From Streptomyces sp. NBC_00273 (GTDB lineage: Bacteria > Actinomycetota > Actinomycetes > Streptomycetales > Streptomycetaceae), in NCBI RefSeq assembly GCF_036178145.1, contig NZ_CP108067.1:2046001-2110000 (forward strand): DNA of 64,000 nt, written 5' to 3'. This document shows, one piece after another, positions 26,901 through 34,351 of this stretch; positions within the stretch are counted from its first letter, which is position 1; every line of letters begins with the position of its first letter. The notes below the pieces were generated by a model. That model was not told the origin of the DNA, searched no databases, and worked only from the letters and a program-made list of their open reading frames with translations. The position numbers and the translations under genes were made by a program.

Positions 26901-29900
26901 GGCCGCCGCGACAACCAGGTCAAGGTCCGCGGCCACCGGATCGAACTCGGCGAGGTCGAGGCCGCCCTGCTGCGCCACCCCGACGTGGCCCGGGCCGTGG
27001 CCGCCGCGCACGGCGAGGGCGCCGACCGGCTGCTCGCCGCGTACGTGGTGTGGCGGGAGGGGAGCGGTGATCCGGCCGCCGTACTGGACTTCGTACGCGC
27101 GGCCCTGCCGGCCGCGATGGTGCCCTCCGCGCTGGTGGTGCTGGACGCGCTGCCGCTGACCCCGAACGGGAAGACCGACCGCAGGGCGCTGCCCGCGCCG
27201 GAATCCGGTTCGGCCGGCGGGCACCGGGCGCACGTCGCCCCGCGCACGCCGCTGGAGCGGACGGTGACCGAGGTCTGGGAGGAGGTGCTCGGCGAGGGCC
27301 CGATCGGGGTCCGCGACCACTTCTTCGAGCGCGGCGGGCACTCCCTGCGCGCCACCCGGGTCATCTCCCGGCTGCGCGCCCTGTTGGAACTGGACGTCCC
27401 GATGCAACTGCTCTTCCGCCACCCGGTGGCCGAGGACCTCGCCCGGGCGCTGGCCTCGCTGGGCGCGGCGGGCGCGGCGATCCCCGCACTGCCCGAGGGG
27501 CCCGGCCCGCTGTCCTTCGGACAGCAGCGGCTGTGGCTGCTGGACCGGCTCCAGCCGGGCCGGCCCGACTACAACATGCCCGGTGCCGTACGGCTGACGG
27601 GGGAACTCGACGCCGACGCGGCGCTGGCGGCCCTGACGGACGTCGTCGCCCGGCACGAGGTGCTGCGCTCGCGGATCGAGGAGACGGGGGAATCCGGGGA
27701 CTCCGGGGACTCCGGGGAGGTGAGCGGCGAGGGCGCCTTCGCGGCCCGCGTCGTGCCCGGTCCGGCCTCGATGTTCGCCCCGTCCTTCACCGACCTGTCG
27801 GAGCTGGGTGCGGCGGCGGCCGGGGAGCGGGCGCTGGAGTTGGCGGCGCACGACGCCGCGCTGCCCTTCGACCTGGCGGCCGCGGGCCCGCTGCGGGCCC
27901 GCCTGGTGCGGATCGCGGCGCGGGAGCACCTGCTGGTGATCGTCGCGCATCACATCGCCTTCGACGGCTGGTCGGTGGGGGTGTTCTGGCGGGAGTTCTT
28001 CGCCGCCTACCGGGCCCGCACCCTCGAGGGGGCCGAGCCGCTGCCGGAACTCGCCGTCTCCTACCGCGATTTCGCGTCCTGGCAGCGCGACCGGCTGAGC
28101 GGTGACGCGCTCGCCGGCACCCTGGACCACTGGCGGGAGCGGCTCGCCGGGCTCGCCCCGCTGGACCTGCCTACCGACCGGCCCCGGCCGGCCGCCCCGT
28201 CCGGGCGCGGCGAGCAGTTCCCCTTCGTCCTGCCCGAGCCGCTGCTGCACGGGCTGCGCGAGCTGGGGCGCCGGCACGACGCCACCCTGTTCATGGTGCT
28301 GCTGGCCGGCTTCCAGGCCCTGCTGGCCCGCTGGTCGGGCAGCGAGGACGTGGCGGTGGGCTCCCCCATCGCGGGCCGCGACCGCACCGAACTGGAGCCG
28401 CTCATCGGCTTCTTCGTCAACAACCTGGTGCTGCGCACCGACCTGTCCGGCGACCCGGCCTTCGGCGAACTGCTGGACCGGGCCCGGGAGACCGCCCTGG
28501 GGGCCTACGCCCACCAGGAGGTGCCGTTCGAGCGCCTGGTGGAGGAGGTGCGGCCGGAGCGCGACCTGAGCCGCAACCCGCTCTTCCAGGTGATGCTGGT
28601 GCTCGACGAAGAGGGCGCCGCGCCGCCCGCACCGTCCGGGCTGGACGTCGAACCGCTCTCGCTGGCCAGCGGGGCCTCGAAGTTCGACCTCTCGCTGTAC
28701 TTCGTCGAGGAGGAGGGCGCGCTGCGCGGCGAGGCCGTGTTCGCGACCGACCTCTTCGACCGGGCGACCGTCGAGCGCATGACCTCGGCACTGGCCGAAC
28801 TGCTCACGGCCGCGGTGGCCGATCCCGCGACGCCGCTCGGCGCACTGCCGCTGATGGGTCCGGCCGAGGAGCGCCGGATCCTGCGTGCGGGCGGCGGGTC
28901 CTTCGAGCCGGCCGCCGACCGGCCGCTGCCCGTGCTCGTCGGTGAGCAGGCCTCCCGTACGCCGGAGGTCGTCGCCGTGGACGACGGGGAACGGAGCCTG
29001 ACGTACGCCGGGTTGTGGGAGGTCTCGGGCCGCCTGGCCCGGGAGCTCGCCCGGCTGGGCGTGGGCCCGGACGCGGCGGTGGCCGTGTGCGCGGAGCGCT
29101 CCGTGCTGCTGCCGGCGGCGCTGCTGGGCGTCCTGCGCTCCGGCGGCCTGTACGTGCCCGTCGACCCCGGATATCCGGCCGACCGGATCGGCTACATGCT
29201 CGCGGACAGCGGTGCCCGGGTGCTGGTGGTGTCGGGGCCTTCCGGCGCCGCGCAGGCACCGGACGGGGTCGCCGTGGTGGACCTCGACGCCCTGGCCGGG
29301 GACGGGAGCGCGCGGGCCGACTTCGCACCCGTGCGGCTGGAGCCGGAGCAGCTGGCGTACGCCCTGTACACCTCGGGCTCGACGGGACGCCCGAAGGGGG
29401 TCACCGTCCCGCACCGGGCGCTGGCCAACTTCACCCGGGACATGGTGCGCAGGCTGGAGCTGACGGCCGGTGACACGGTCGCGGCCGTCACCACGGCCTC
29501 GTTCGACATCGCCGTGCTGGAGCTGCTGGTCCCGCTCGTGTGCGGGGCCACCGTACGGGTCGTCGACCGGGAGACCGCGCGGGACGGCACCCTCCTCGCG
29601 AAGGAGCTGGACTCGGCGCCGGTCACGGTCGTCCAGGCCACTCCGGCCACCTGGCACCAGCTGATGGAGTCCGGCTGGCAGGCGCCCCGCGTACGGGCGC
29701 TGTGCGGCGGCGAGGCGCTGCCGTCGGCCCTGGCCGAGCGGATGCGTACGGCGCTGGGCACCGTGTGGAACGTGTACGGGCCGACGGAGACCACCGTCTG
29801 GTCCACGGCGCACCGGCTGTCCGGGCCCGTCGGCGACGGGCCGGTGCCGATCGGCTCGGCGCTCGCCAACACCCGGCTGCACGTGCTGGACGCGGGCCTG

Positions 29901-31487
29901 CGACCGGTGCCGGTCGGCGTGTTCGGCGAGCTGTACATCGGCGGCGACGGGGTGGCCCGCGGCTACCACGGGCGGCCGGCGCTGACCGCGGACCGGTTCG
30001 TGCCCGACCCGTACGCGGCGGGCGAACGGCTGTACCGCACCGGTGACCTCGTACGACGGCTCGCGGACGGCTCTCTGGAGTACCGGGGCCGGGCCGACGG
30101 CCAGGTGAAGGTGCGCGGCCACCGGATGGAGCTCGGCGAGATCGAGTCCGCGCTCGCCCGCCACCCGAGGGTGCTGGCGGCGGCCGTGGCCGTCCACGGC
30201 ACGGGGGTGGACGCGGTGCTGGCCGGCTACGTGACCTGGCGGGACGAGGAGGGCGACGTGCGGGAGCTCGGCGACTTCCTGCGCCAGGACCTCCCCGAAT
30301 ACATGGTCCCGGCGGTCCTGACCGCCCTGGAGCGGCTCCCGCTCACCCCGAACGGCAAGCTCGACCGCAAGGCGCTGCCCGCTCCTTCGGCGGACGCGGC
30401 GCGCGGCGACGGCGCGGGGCGGATCGCCCCGCGCGACACGACCGAGCTGCGGATGGCGCGGCTGTGGGAGCAGACCCTGGGGACGGCCCCGATCGGGGTG
30501 CGCGACGACTTCTTCGCGCTCGGCGGGCACTCGCTCAAGGCCTTCGCCCTGATGGCGGCCGTGCGCCGGGAGTTCGGCGTGGAACTGCCGCTGAACCTGG
30601 TGTTCCGCCGGCGCACCGTGGAGCTGCTCTGCGAGGCGCTGCCGGACGCGGGGGCGGCCGCCGCCAGGCTGCTGGTCCCGCTGGCCGACGGGGACCCGTC
30701 CCGGCCTCCGCTGGTCCTCGTCCACCCGCGGGGCGGCGACGTCGTCTGCTACCGGGACCTGGTGCGGGACCTCGCCGCCCGTCCCGGGGGCGACCGGCGG
30801 ATCCTGGGCCTGGAGTCGGTGGGCTACAACACCGGCGAGAGGCCGCTGGAGCGGGTGGCCGAGATGGCCGAGCGCTACCTGGCCGCGCTCCGCGAGGAGC
30901 AGCCGCACGGCCCGTACCTGCTGTCCGGCTGGTCGTTCGGCGGGACGGTGGCCTACGAGATGGCGGCCCGGCTGGAGGCCGCCGGTGAGGAGGTCGCCTT
31001 CCTCGGCCTGATCGACGCGGCGGCGCCGGGAACGGCTCCCGGGAGCCGTTGCGGTGCGGCCGGCGGGGCGGGCGATCCGGACCTGCTGCGGTACGGCATC
31101 GCCGCCGGGATCGACGCCGGCTCGGCGCGCGAACTGGACGAGGAGGAGCTGCTCGACGTCCTGGTGCGCCGGGGCCGCGAGGAGGGCACGCTCCCCCGCA
31201 CCTCCCCCACCCGGGCCCTGCGCAGACTGCTGCGGGTCGCCGAGGCGAACGGGGCGGCTTCCGCCGCCTACCGCACCGATGCCGTGCTCGCCGTGGACCT
31301 GCACCTCTTCACGGTCGACGAGCGCCATCCGGAGCTCGCGACCCCGCTGGTGGACCCGGCGGCGTGGCGGCCGCGCACCGCGGGCGCCGTCGTACGGGCC
31401 GCGGTCCCGGGCAACCACCACGATCTGGTGGACCCGCCGCACTGCGCAGAGCTGGCGGAGCTGCTGGCCGCGGCCCTGCCCGCCTGA
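20961..31487 (+). CDS. NRPS, three modules with thioesterase: C-A-T-C-A-T-C-A(Gly)-T-TE
   Basis: A synthetase of about 3508 residues that starts at GTG 20961, overlapping the previous stop (GTGA) behind GGGAGAG. Three LCL-type C domains carry HHIATDG (about 190), HHTVGDG (about 1251) and HHIAFDG (about 2330). Three A domains have FDASTYELW, FDPSVRDLF and FDIAVLELL. The third reads DILQLGVVWK, a glycine code. The first, about DAYMWGVTFK, is in the aliphatic-looking class; the second, about DPRSMTQNTK, is unusual. Carriers are LGGHS (about 1056), ERGGHS (about 2128, Leu replaced by Arg) and LGGHS (about 3191). The thioesterase has GWSFGG near 3323 and GNHHDL near 3484. It should complete and release the peptide begun by the preceding synthetase. 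Confidence 0.95.
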   Translation: MTTQESLPAAGTDSRLAAARELLRRRVRAALDDSAAGAAAATAPTPTAGPDGPGAEPVASFAQERMWLVDRMMDGTPGYAIPEVVRLRGPVRPDLLRRSLTAVVARHAPLRTVFEERDGAPHPVVLPAPAAVPLPVLDLGSAPLAELEERAHALAREEVRRPFDLATGPLLRALLIRLGAEDHLLVLVVHHIATDGWSMGLLWQEFSAGYAALLAERPLPQEPLPLDYQSYARTQRDRFASGAMNGQLRWWEERLAGLEPLELPADRPRPTRRSGDGASLDFALDAPLTARLRGIAESSGATLFMTLLAGFQAALARYAGRTDIAVGTPVAGRDRVELEPLVGFFVNTVVLRADLSGDAGFRELLGRVRRATVDAYDHQEVPFDRLVEHLSPERVGDRNPLVQVMFASAPDETAGLRLPGLDAQAVRTDFGGSLFDLSVFVSEGADTCSGSLVFDTDLFDRATAELVLGHYLELLASAAEEPDRPVAELLPSAPTAARLVAEGHGAVRPDLAPATLVELFAEQVRRTPRADAVVCGTGRLTFAELDSRSDLLAARLTAAGVGRETPVALLMERSVHLPVAILAVLKAGGVYVPLGEGFPVARLHWMLERTGARLLLADPATSGHEAVRTSPVPVLDASAPADGIRAVAPGSYPACSPDQLAYVMYTSGSTGEPKGIGVTHANVAALARDTAFGAAHRRVLAHSPLSFDASTYELWVPLLSGGQVVMAPPGRVDTAALAALVEEHRITSMFLTAALFNLVVEECVELLTQVREVWTGGEAASPHSFARALEQAPDTLLVNVYGPTETTTFATGHRLDPRAGAVVDGRIPIGTALDDTRLYVLDERGRPVPQGAVGELCIGGTGVARGYLGRPGLTARQFTPDPYGAPGARMYRTGDLARRRPDGTVDYLGRGDQQVKIRGHRIEPGEIEAELARCPQVGHAAVVVREDTPGEQRLVAYVVPSEGQQAEPTELHRALAARLPAYMLPSAIVPLAALPVTPNGKLDRRALPAPPEEGVRRAEFAAPVTGTEELAAAVWGEVLGTARIGRHDDFFALGGHSLRATRAVSRLGARLGTGVPLRLLFEHPTLERFASALDALRGDGPGTAAAAVTAIGARPAGEPAPLSFAQQRLWFLDQLQPGRPDYNIPVATRLRGPLDADALAAALCAVVTRHEVLRSRITEGPRGPVQTVEAPEVFVPVRTDLGDLPREEARSRALGLAHADAAAPFDLGSAPLLRARVVRVADDEHLLVLVLHHTVGDGWSMPVLWRELSGAYAALRRGERPELPELPVQYGDFAYWQQRRLADGDADAGIAHWRAALGGLPVLELPTDRPRPQVRSGAGDAFVFEVPAELAERLGALARERGATLFMVLLAGFQALLARYTGQADIAVGSPIAGRDRTELEPLVGFFVNTLVLRTDLSGDPAFGELLGRVRRTALAAYEHQDVPFDRLVEELRPERDLSRNPLFDVLFQLHPEQLDALPLEGVEVESLDTSNGTAKFDLSLAMTEHPGGMTGTVQYATDLFDRDTVERFGAHYLRLLAGAAETPDAPLSRLDVLSPQEHAALLGEESAPRTDRPAARTLHSLVAERARLRPDAPAVTCEGRTTSYGELDAAANRLAHRLRELGTGPETRVAVLAGRDPRMLVCVLAVLKAGGAYVPLDAGHPAERVRTVLADSGARLVLTAGLPDGLPADLTGDLPVLDLDAERQLIDALPATEPAAPATPAHLAYLLYTSGSTGRPKGVAVTHAAITGYLAALASTFDLGPEDAVLARTALTFDPSVRDLFAPLTTGGRIVLASQDEAGDPDALARLLHGEGVTALLSIVPSMLEPLVAAASAMDGPAPALRLVMTTGEALTAGLARAAHALGVPGRLRLVNQYGPTECTNTTTYHVVTDADIEAGRIPIGRPLPGARVLVLGEHLEPLPRGAIGELFIAGRGVARGYLGDPARTAEAYPPDPYGPPGARMYRTGDLARLRSDGVLEFHGRRDNQVKVRGHRIELGEVEAALLRHPDVARAVAAAHGEGADRLLAAYVVWREGSGDPAAVLDFVRAALPAAMVPSALVVLDALPLTPNGKTDRRALPAPESGSAGGHRAHVAPRTPLERTVTEVWEEVLGEGPIGVRDHFFERGGHSLRATRVISRLRALLELDVPMQLLFRHPVAEDLARALASLGAAGAAIPALPEGPGPLSFGQQRLWLLDRLQPGRPDYNMPGAVRLTGELDADAALAALTDVVARHEVLRSRIEETGESGDSGDSGEVSGEGAFAARVVPGPASMFAPSFTDLSELGAAAAGERALELAAHDAALPFDLAAAGPLRARLVRIAAREHLLVIVAHHIAFDGWSVGVFWREFFAAYRARTLEGAEPLPELAVSYRDFASWQRDRLSGDALAGTLDHWRERLAGLAPLDLPTDRPRPAAPSGRGEQFPFVLPEPLLHGLRELGRRHDATLFMVLLAGFQALLARWSGSEDVAVGSPIAGRDRTELEPLIGFFVNNLVLRTDLSGDPAFGELLDRARETALGAYAHQEVPFERLVEEVRPERDLSRNPLFQVMLVLDEEGAAPPAPSGLDVEPLSLASGASKFDLSLYFVEEEGALRGEAVFATDLFDRATVERMTSALAELLTAAVADPATPLGALPLMGPAEERRILRAGGGSFEPAADRPLPVLVGEQASRTPEVVAVDDGERSLTYAGLWEVSGRLARELARLGVGPDAAVAVCAERSVLLPAALLGVLRSGGLYVPVDPGYPADRIGYMLADSGARVLVVSGPSGAAQAPDGVAVVDLDALAGDGSARADFAPVRLEPEQLAYALYTSGSTGRPKGVTVPHRALANFTRDMVRRLELTAGDTVAAVTTASFDIAVLELLVPLVCGATVRVVDRETARDGTLLAKELDSAPVTVVQATPATWHQLMESGWQAPRVRALCGGEALPSALAERMRTALGTVWNVYGPTETTVWSTAHRLSGPVGDGPVPIGSALANTRLHVLDAGLRPVPVGVFGELYIGGDGVARGYHGRPALTADRFVPDPYAAGERLYRTGDLVRRLADGSLEYRGRADGQVKVRGHRMELGEIESALARHPRVLAAAVAVHGTGVDAVLAGYVTWRDEEGDVRELGDFLRQDLPEYMVPAVLTALERLPLTPNGKLDRKALPAPSADAARGDGAGRIAPRDTTELRMARLWEQTLGTAPIGVRDDFFALGGHSLKAFALMAAVRREFGVELPLNLVFRRRTVELLCEALPDAGAAAARLLVPLADGDPSRPPLVLVHPRGGDVVCYRDLVRDLAARPGGDRRILGLESVGYNTGERPLERVAEMAERYLAALREEQPHGPYLLSGWSFGGTVAYEMAARLEAAGEEVAFLGLIDAAAPGTAPGSRCGAAGGAGDPDLLRYGIAAGIDAGSARELDEEELLDVLVRRGREEGTLPRTSPTRALRRLLRVAEANGAASAAYRTDAVLAVDLHLFTVDERHPELATPLVDPAAWRPRTAGAVVRAAVPGNHHDLVDPPHCAELAELLAAALPA

Positions 31488-31557
31488 CCTTCCTGACCTT
31501 CCTGAAGCGCCGTACCCCGAAGCCCTTCCGCATTCCTGATCCCTCGAGGAGAGCACC

Positions 31558-31758
31558 GTGAACGACTCGTCCCCGCAGCAGTACCTGGTCGTCGCCAACG
31601 ACGAGGAGCAGTACTCCCTCTGGGAGGCCGGCCGGCCCGTTCCGCTCGGCTGGTACGACCAGGGCGTGCGCGGCACCAAGGAGGAGTGCCTCGCGCACGT
31701 CGAGCGGGTGTGGACCGACATGCGCCCGCTCAGCCTCCGCGTGAGCATGGCCGGCTGA
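31558..31758 (+). CDS. MbtH-like protein (locus A)
   Basis: A 66-residue MbtH-family protein with the family's conserved pattern: QYSLWEAGRPVPLGW, then ECLAHVERVWTDMRPLSLR. Such proteins bind A domains and help their folding or activity. The GTG start at 31558 is preceded by GAGGAGAGCACC. It lies 70 bp after the thioesterase-ending NRPS and most likely serves the A domains of that locus. Confidence 0.95.
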   Translation: MNDSSPQQYLVVANDEEQYSLWEAGRPVPLGWYDQGVRGTKEECLAHVERVWTDMRPLSLRVSMAG

Positions 31759-31842
31759 CCCGACGATCCCCGGGCACCACGCCGCCCGGCAGACCCCACC
31801 GCGGGCTGCCGGGCGGCGCGGCGGTGCCGGAAGGAACCCCGT

Positions 31843-33201
31843 ATGACCAGCTCGTACCCCGGCGGCTCCGCGTCACCGCGCCGCCGCACCCCGCTGGCCG
31901 CCCTGGTGGCCGCCTCCGGGATCTCCTCGCTCGGCATGGCGGCGACCCTGGTCGCCGTGCCCTGGTTCGTCCTGCACAGCACCGGCAGCGGCACCCGGAC
32001 GGGGCTCGTCGCCACCGCCGAGGTGCTGGGCCTGCTCTGTTCCGCCGTGCTCGCGGGTCCGGTGGTCGACCGGCTGCCCGTGCGCGCGACGAGCATCGCA
32101 GCGGACCTGTTGACGGCCGCCGCGATCAGCCTGATTCCGCTCCTGCACGCCTGGGGCGCCCTGCCCCTGCCCGTCCTGATCGTCCTGGTCTTCCTGGTGG
32201 GGGCCGCGCGCGGACCGTCCGACACCTCCAAGCAGTTGCTCCTGCCCGGGGCGATGGCACGCGCGGGGGTCACGGCGGAGCGGGCCACGGGAGCCGTCGA
32301 GGGGGCCCGCCGGATCGGCATGATGGCGGGGGCGCCGCTGGCCGGTCTGCTCATCGCGACGGTCGGCCCCGTGCGCACCTTGTACGCGGACGTGGCGGCG
32401 ATGGTGCTGGTCGCCCTCCTCGTGGCGGCCCTGGTGCCGGCGTCGGCCCGCCCCCGCCCGGCCGACGGCGTACCGTCGCGCGGTTCCTACGCCCAGGAAC
32501 TGCGTTTCGGGCTCGGGCAGTTGCGCCGGGACCGGCTCCTGGGGGCGATGGTGGGGGTCCTGATGCTGACCAACGCCCTGGACGGGGCGCTGAACGGCGT
32601 GCTCTATCCGGCGTACGGGACCCAGGTGCTGCGCAGCAGCGCCCTGTTCGGGGCGATGGTGACCGCCATGGGGGCCGGCGCGCTGCTCGGGGCGGCCCTG
32701 TACGGCTGGGCCGGCCACCGGATGCCACGGCGGGCCGTCTTCGTCGGGGCCTTCGTCCTCGTCGGGGCGGTGCGGTGCGCCGCACTGGCCGTCGAGCCCC
32801 GGACGGCGGTGCTGCTGACGGTTCTGGCCCTGTCCGGCATCGGGTCGGGGGTCGTGGGTCCGCTGATGATGTCGGTCGCCTACGAGCGGGTGCCCGAGGA
32901 GGTCCGGGGGCGGGTGTTCGGTCTGCTGGTGGCCGCCGCGCTGGCGGCTACCCCGCTGGGGATGCTCGGCGCGGGGCTGGCCCTCGACGCCTGGGGTCTG
33001 GTGGCGGCGCTGCTGGGCACGGGGGCGCTGTACCTCGCGGTCACGCTCGCGCCGCTGGTCTTCCCGGTCTGGCGGGAGCTCGACGCCCGGGACCCGGCGG
33101 AGCCCGCGGAGCCCGCGGAGCCCGCGGAGCCCGCGGAGGCGCCGGTCGGGCGCGAGCTGGGCCCTCCGACCGCCGTAGGAGCAGGAATCCTGACCGAATA
33201 G
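31843..33201 (+). CDS. MFS exporter (locus A)
   Basis: A 452-residue membrane protein of the MFS_3/EntS-like type, with about twelve hydrophobic segments and a VPEEVRGRVFGLL motif between the later helices that is typical of these drug/siderophore effluxers. It follows the MbtH gene in the same orientation, 84 bp away, so peptide export is the likely role. The cytoplasmic C-terminal tail carries PAEP repeats from a 9-bp tandem DNA repeat. The ATG at 31843 lies after AAGGAAC. Confidence 0.85.
   Translation: MTSSYPGGSASPRRRTPLAALVAASGISSLGMAATLVAVPWFVLHSTGSGTRTGLVATAEVLGLLCSAVLAGPVVDRLPVRATSIAADLLTAAAISLIPLLHAWGALPLPVLIVLVFLVGAARGPSDTSKQLLLPGAMARAGVTAERATGAVEGARRIGMMAGAPLAGLLIATVGPVRTLYADVAAMVLVALLVAALVPASARPRPADGVPSRGSYAQELRFGLGQLRRDRLLGAMVGVLMLTNALDGALNGVLYPAYGTQVLRSSALFGAMVTAMGAGALLGAALYGWAGHRMPRRAVFVGAFVLVGAVRCAALAVEPRTAVLLTVLALSGIGSGVVGPLMMSVAYERVPEEVRGRVFGLLVAAALAATPLGMLGAGLALDAWGLVAALLGTGALYLAVTLAPLVFPVWRELDARDPAEPAEPAEPAEPAEAPVGRELGPPTAVGAGILTE
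33097..33138 (+). repeat. 9-bp tandem repeat (GCGGAGCCC) inside the exporter gene
   Basis: Four exact head-to-tail copies of GCGGAGCCC run from 33097 to 33132, followed by a partial copy. They encode AEP triplets in the exporter's C-terminal tail. The unit is a multiple of three, so copy-number change by slippage would keep the frame. Confidence 0.85.
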
Positions 33202-33209
33202 GTAAGTTA

Positions 33210-33231
33210 TGAGGGGATTTGCGACCCCTCA
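33210..33231 (+). terminator. Candidate hairpin after the exporter gene
   Basis: Arms TGAGGGG (33210-33216) and CCCCTCA (33225-33231) enclose an 8-base loop, nine bases after the exporter stop. No T-run follows, as is common in high-GC actinomycetes. It may end the locus A transcript or act only as a stabilising hairpin. Confidence 0.4.
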
Positions 33232-33376
33232 CCATCGCGCCAGGCAGCTTGATGAACAGTCTGATCGATCACCGAAGCGCCCGGGGCACGGCAAGGTTGG
33301 TCCTGCACCGACCGGCGCGGACGGCCCACGAAGTGGTTCGCGCCGAGACCAGACCGCTCGCACTCCTGGGGATCCC

Positions 33377-33619
33377 ATGCTCAAGCGTTACGTCATCGCC
33401 CTGTCCGTGACCGCGGCCGCGCTGCTGCTGCCCGCCGGCGCCGCTCAGGCCGCCGACGGCACCACGGACGCGACCACCGTGACGACCACCACCGGCGGCG
33501 AGGACACCACCACCCAGACGCCGCGTCAGATCGTGACGCCCAGCGGCCGGGTGGTGACGGTCGGCACCACGACGAACGGCCGACTGCGCGACATCAACGA
33601 CAGCTCCTGGGGCGGCTGA
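33377..33619 (+). CDS. Small secreted Thr-rich protein
   Basis: An 80-residue protein with a clear signal peptide: MLKR, a hydrophobic run VIALSVTAAALLLPAG, and a likely cleavage after AQA near 25. The mature part is short and threonine-rich (TTDATTVTTTTGG, then TTTQTPRQ). I recognise no family. An upstream in-frame ATG at 33209 would add 56 unstructured residues and hide the signal peptide, so 33377, with GGGGA upstream, is preferred. It ends just before a strong terminator. Confidence 0.65.
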   Translation: MLKRYVIALSVTAAALLLPAGAAQAADGTTDATTVTTTTGGEDTTTQTPRQIVTPSGRVVTVGTTTNGRLRDINDSSWGG

Positions 33620-33624
33620 TCGCA

Positions 33625-33691
33625 CCGGCCCGTGAGGGCCGGACGCAAAGGGGGGAGGGAGGATCGCACCGCGATCCTCCCTCCCCCCTTT
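33625..33691. terminator. Tandem hairpins, including a perfect 21-bp stem; bidirectional terminator
   Basis: The first hairpin has arms CCGGCCC (33625-33631) and GGGCCGG (33636-33642). The second has perfect 21-base arms at 33647-33667 and 33671-33691 with a three-base loop ACC; the arms begin AAAGGGG and end CCCCTTT. It lies between the convergent genes at 33377-33619 and 33706-34254, so it probably stops transcription from both sides. Confidence 0.85.
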
Positions 33692-33705
33692 CGTGCACCG
33701 AGCCG

Positions 33706-34254
33706 TCAGTCACCCGCACCGTTGAGGGAGATGACGGCGTACTGCGCCTGCGGTGCGCCGACGCACCTGCGCGACCACCGGGCCGGTACGTACAGCAGCT
33801 CGCCGGGCAGCAGCCGGCACTGGAAGGACTCCGGCCGGCCGTTCTCGCCGGTCCCGGTCAGCTGCCAGGTCACGGCGCCGGCGATCTGGTGGATCAGCAG
33901 GTGTTCCCGGTCCCCGGGCTGCCCGGTCCAGACGGCGTCCACACCGACGCCCGGGGCGGACCCGGCCGTCTCCACCCGGTCCAGCCGGACGGACAGGCCG
34001 GTCAGGGAGGCCAGTTCGGCGGTGAACCGGTCCACCTGCGCCGGGCACACACCGCCACCCGCAGGACCCGCCCCGGCGCCGACGACGCCATGGGCGTCGT
34101 CGGCTTCATCTGCGTCATCGGCGTCGCCGAACGCCGGGTTGTCGTACTCGGGCCACAGCACACCCGGCGCCCGATCCAGGTGGACCGAGAGGAACAGGAC
34201 GATCTCCCGCAGGTGCGGGGCTTCCCGTTCGCAGGCTTCATCCGGCATGTCCAT
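33706..34254 (-). CDS. Cupin-like protein
   Basis: A 182-residue protein. The C-terminal half contains LLIHQIAGAVTWQLTG and RLLPGELLYVPARWSRRC, which match the end of cupin_4/JmjC-like double-stranded beta-helix proteins. The complete HxD...H metal triad of an oxygenase cannot be traced, so catalytic activity is uncertain. An acidic Asp/Ala-rich stretch lies near 45-60. ATG at 34254 follows GAGGGGCACGTA. It is convergent with the small secreted protein and lies downstream of the second LuxR-type regulator on the same strand (97-bp gap). A binding or modification role in locus B is possible but not shown. Confidence 0.6.
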   Translation of the reverse strand: MDMPDEACEREAPHLREIVLFLSVHLDRAPGVLWPEYDNPAFGDADDADEADDAHGVVGAGAGPAGGGVCPAQVDRFTAELASLTGLSVRLDRVETAGSAPGVGVDAVWTGQPGDREHLLIHQIAGAVTWQLTGTGENGRPESFQCRLLPGELLYVPARWSRRCVGAPQAQYAVISLNGAGD

Positions 34255-34351
34255 TACGTGCCCCTCTTGTTCGGCGGCTCCACAGCTCCCATCTCAGCAG
34301 CATGCGACACGCCCGCTGACCGCGACAGACACGAAAACGCGTGACACCAGG

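Noticed and set aside
13135..31487. Catecholate siderophore interpretation of locus A
   Set aside because: Only the first C domain hints at it. No dihydroxybenzoate genes or aryl ligase are present, and I looked for no iron-regulator sites in detail, so I keep it as a finding and not as a call.
33209..33376. Upstream extension of the small secreted protein
   Set aside because: It would bury the signal peptide, and the extra sequence is charged and featureless; it also contains the candidate hairpin at 33210-33231.
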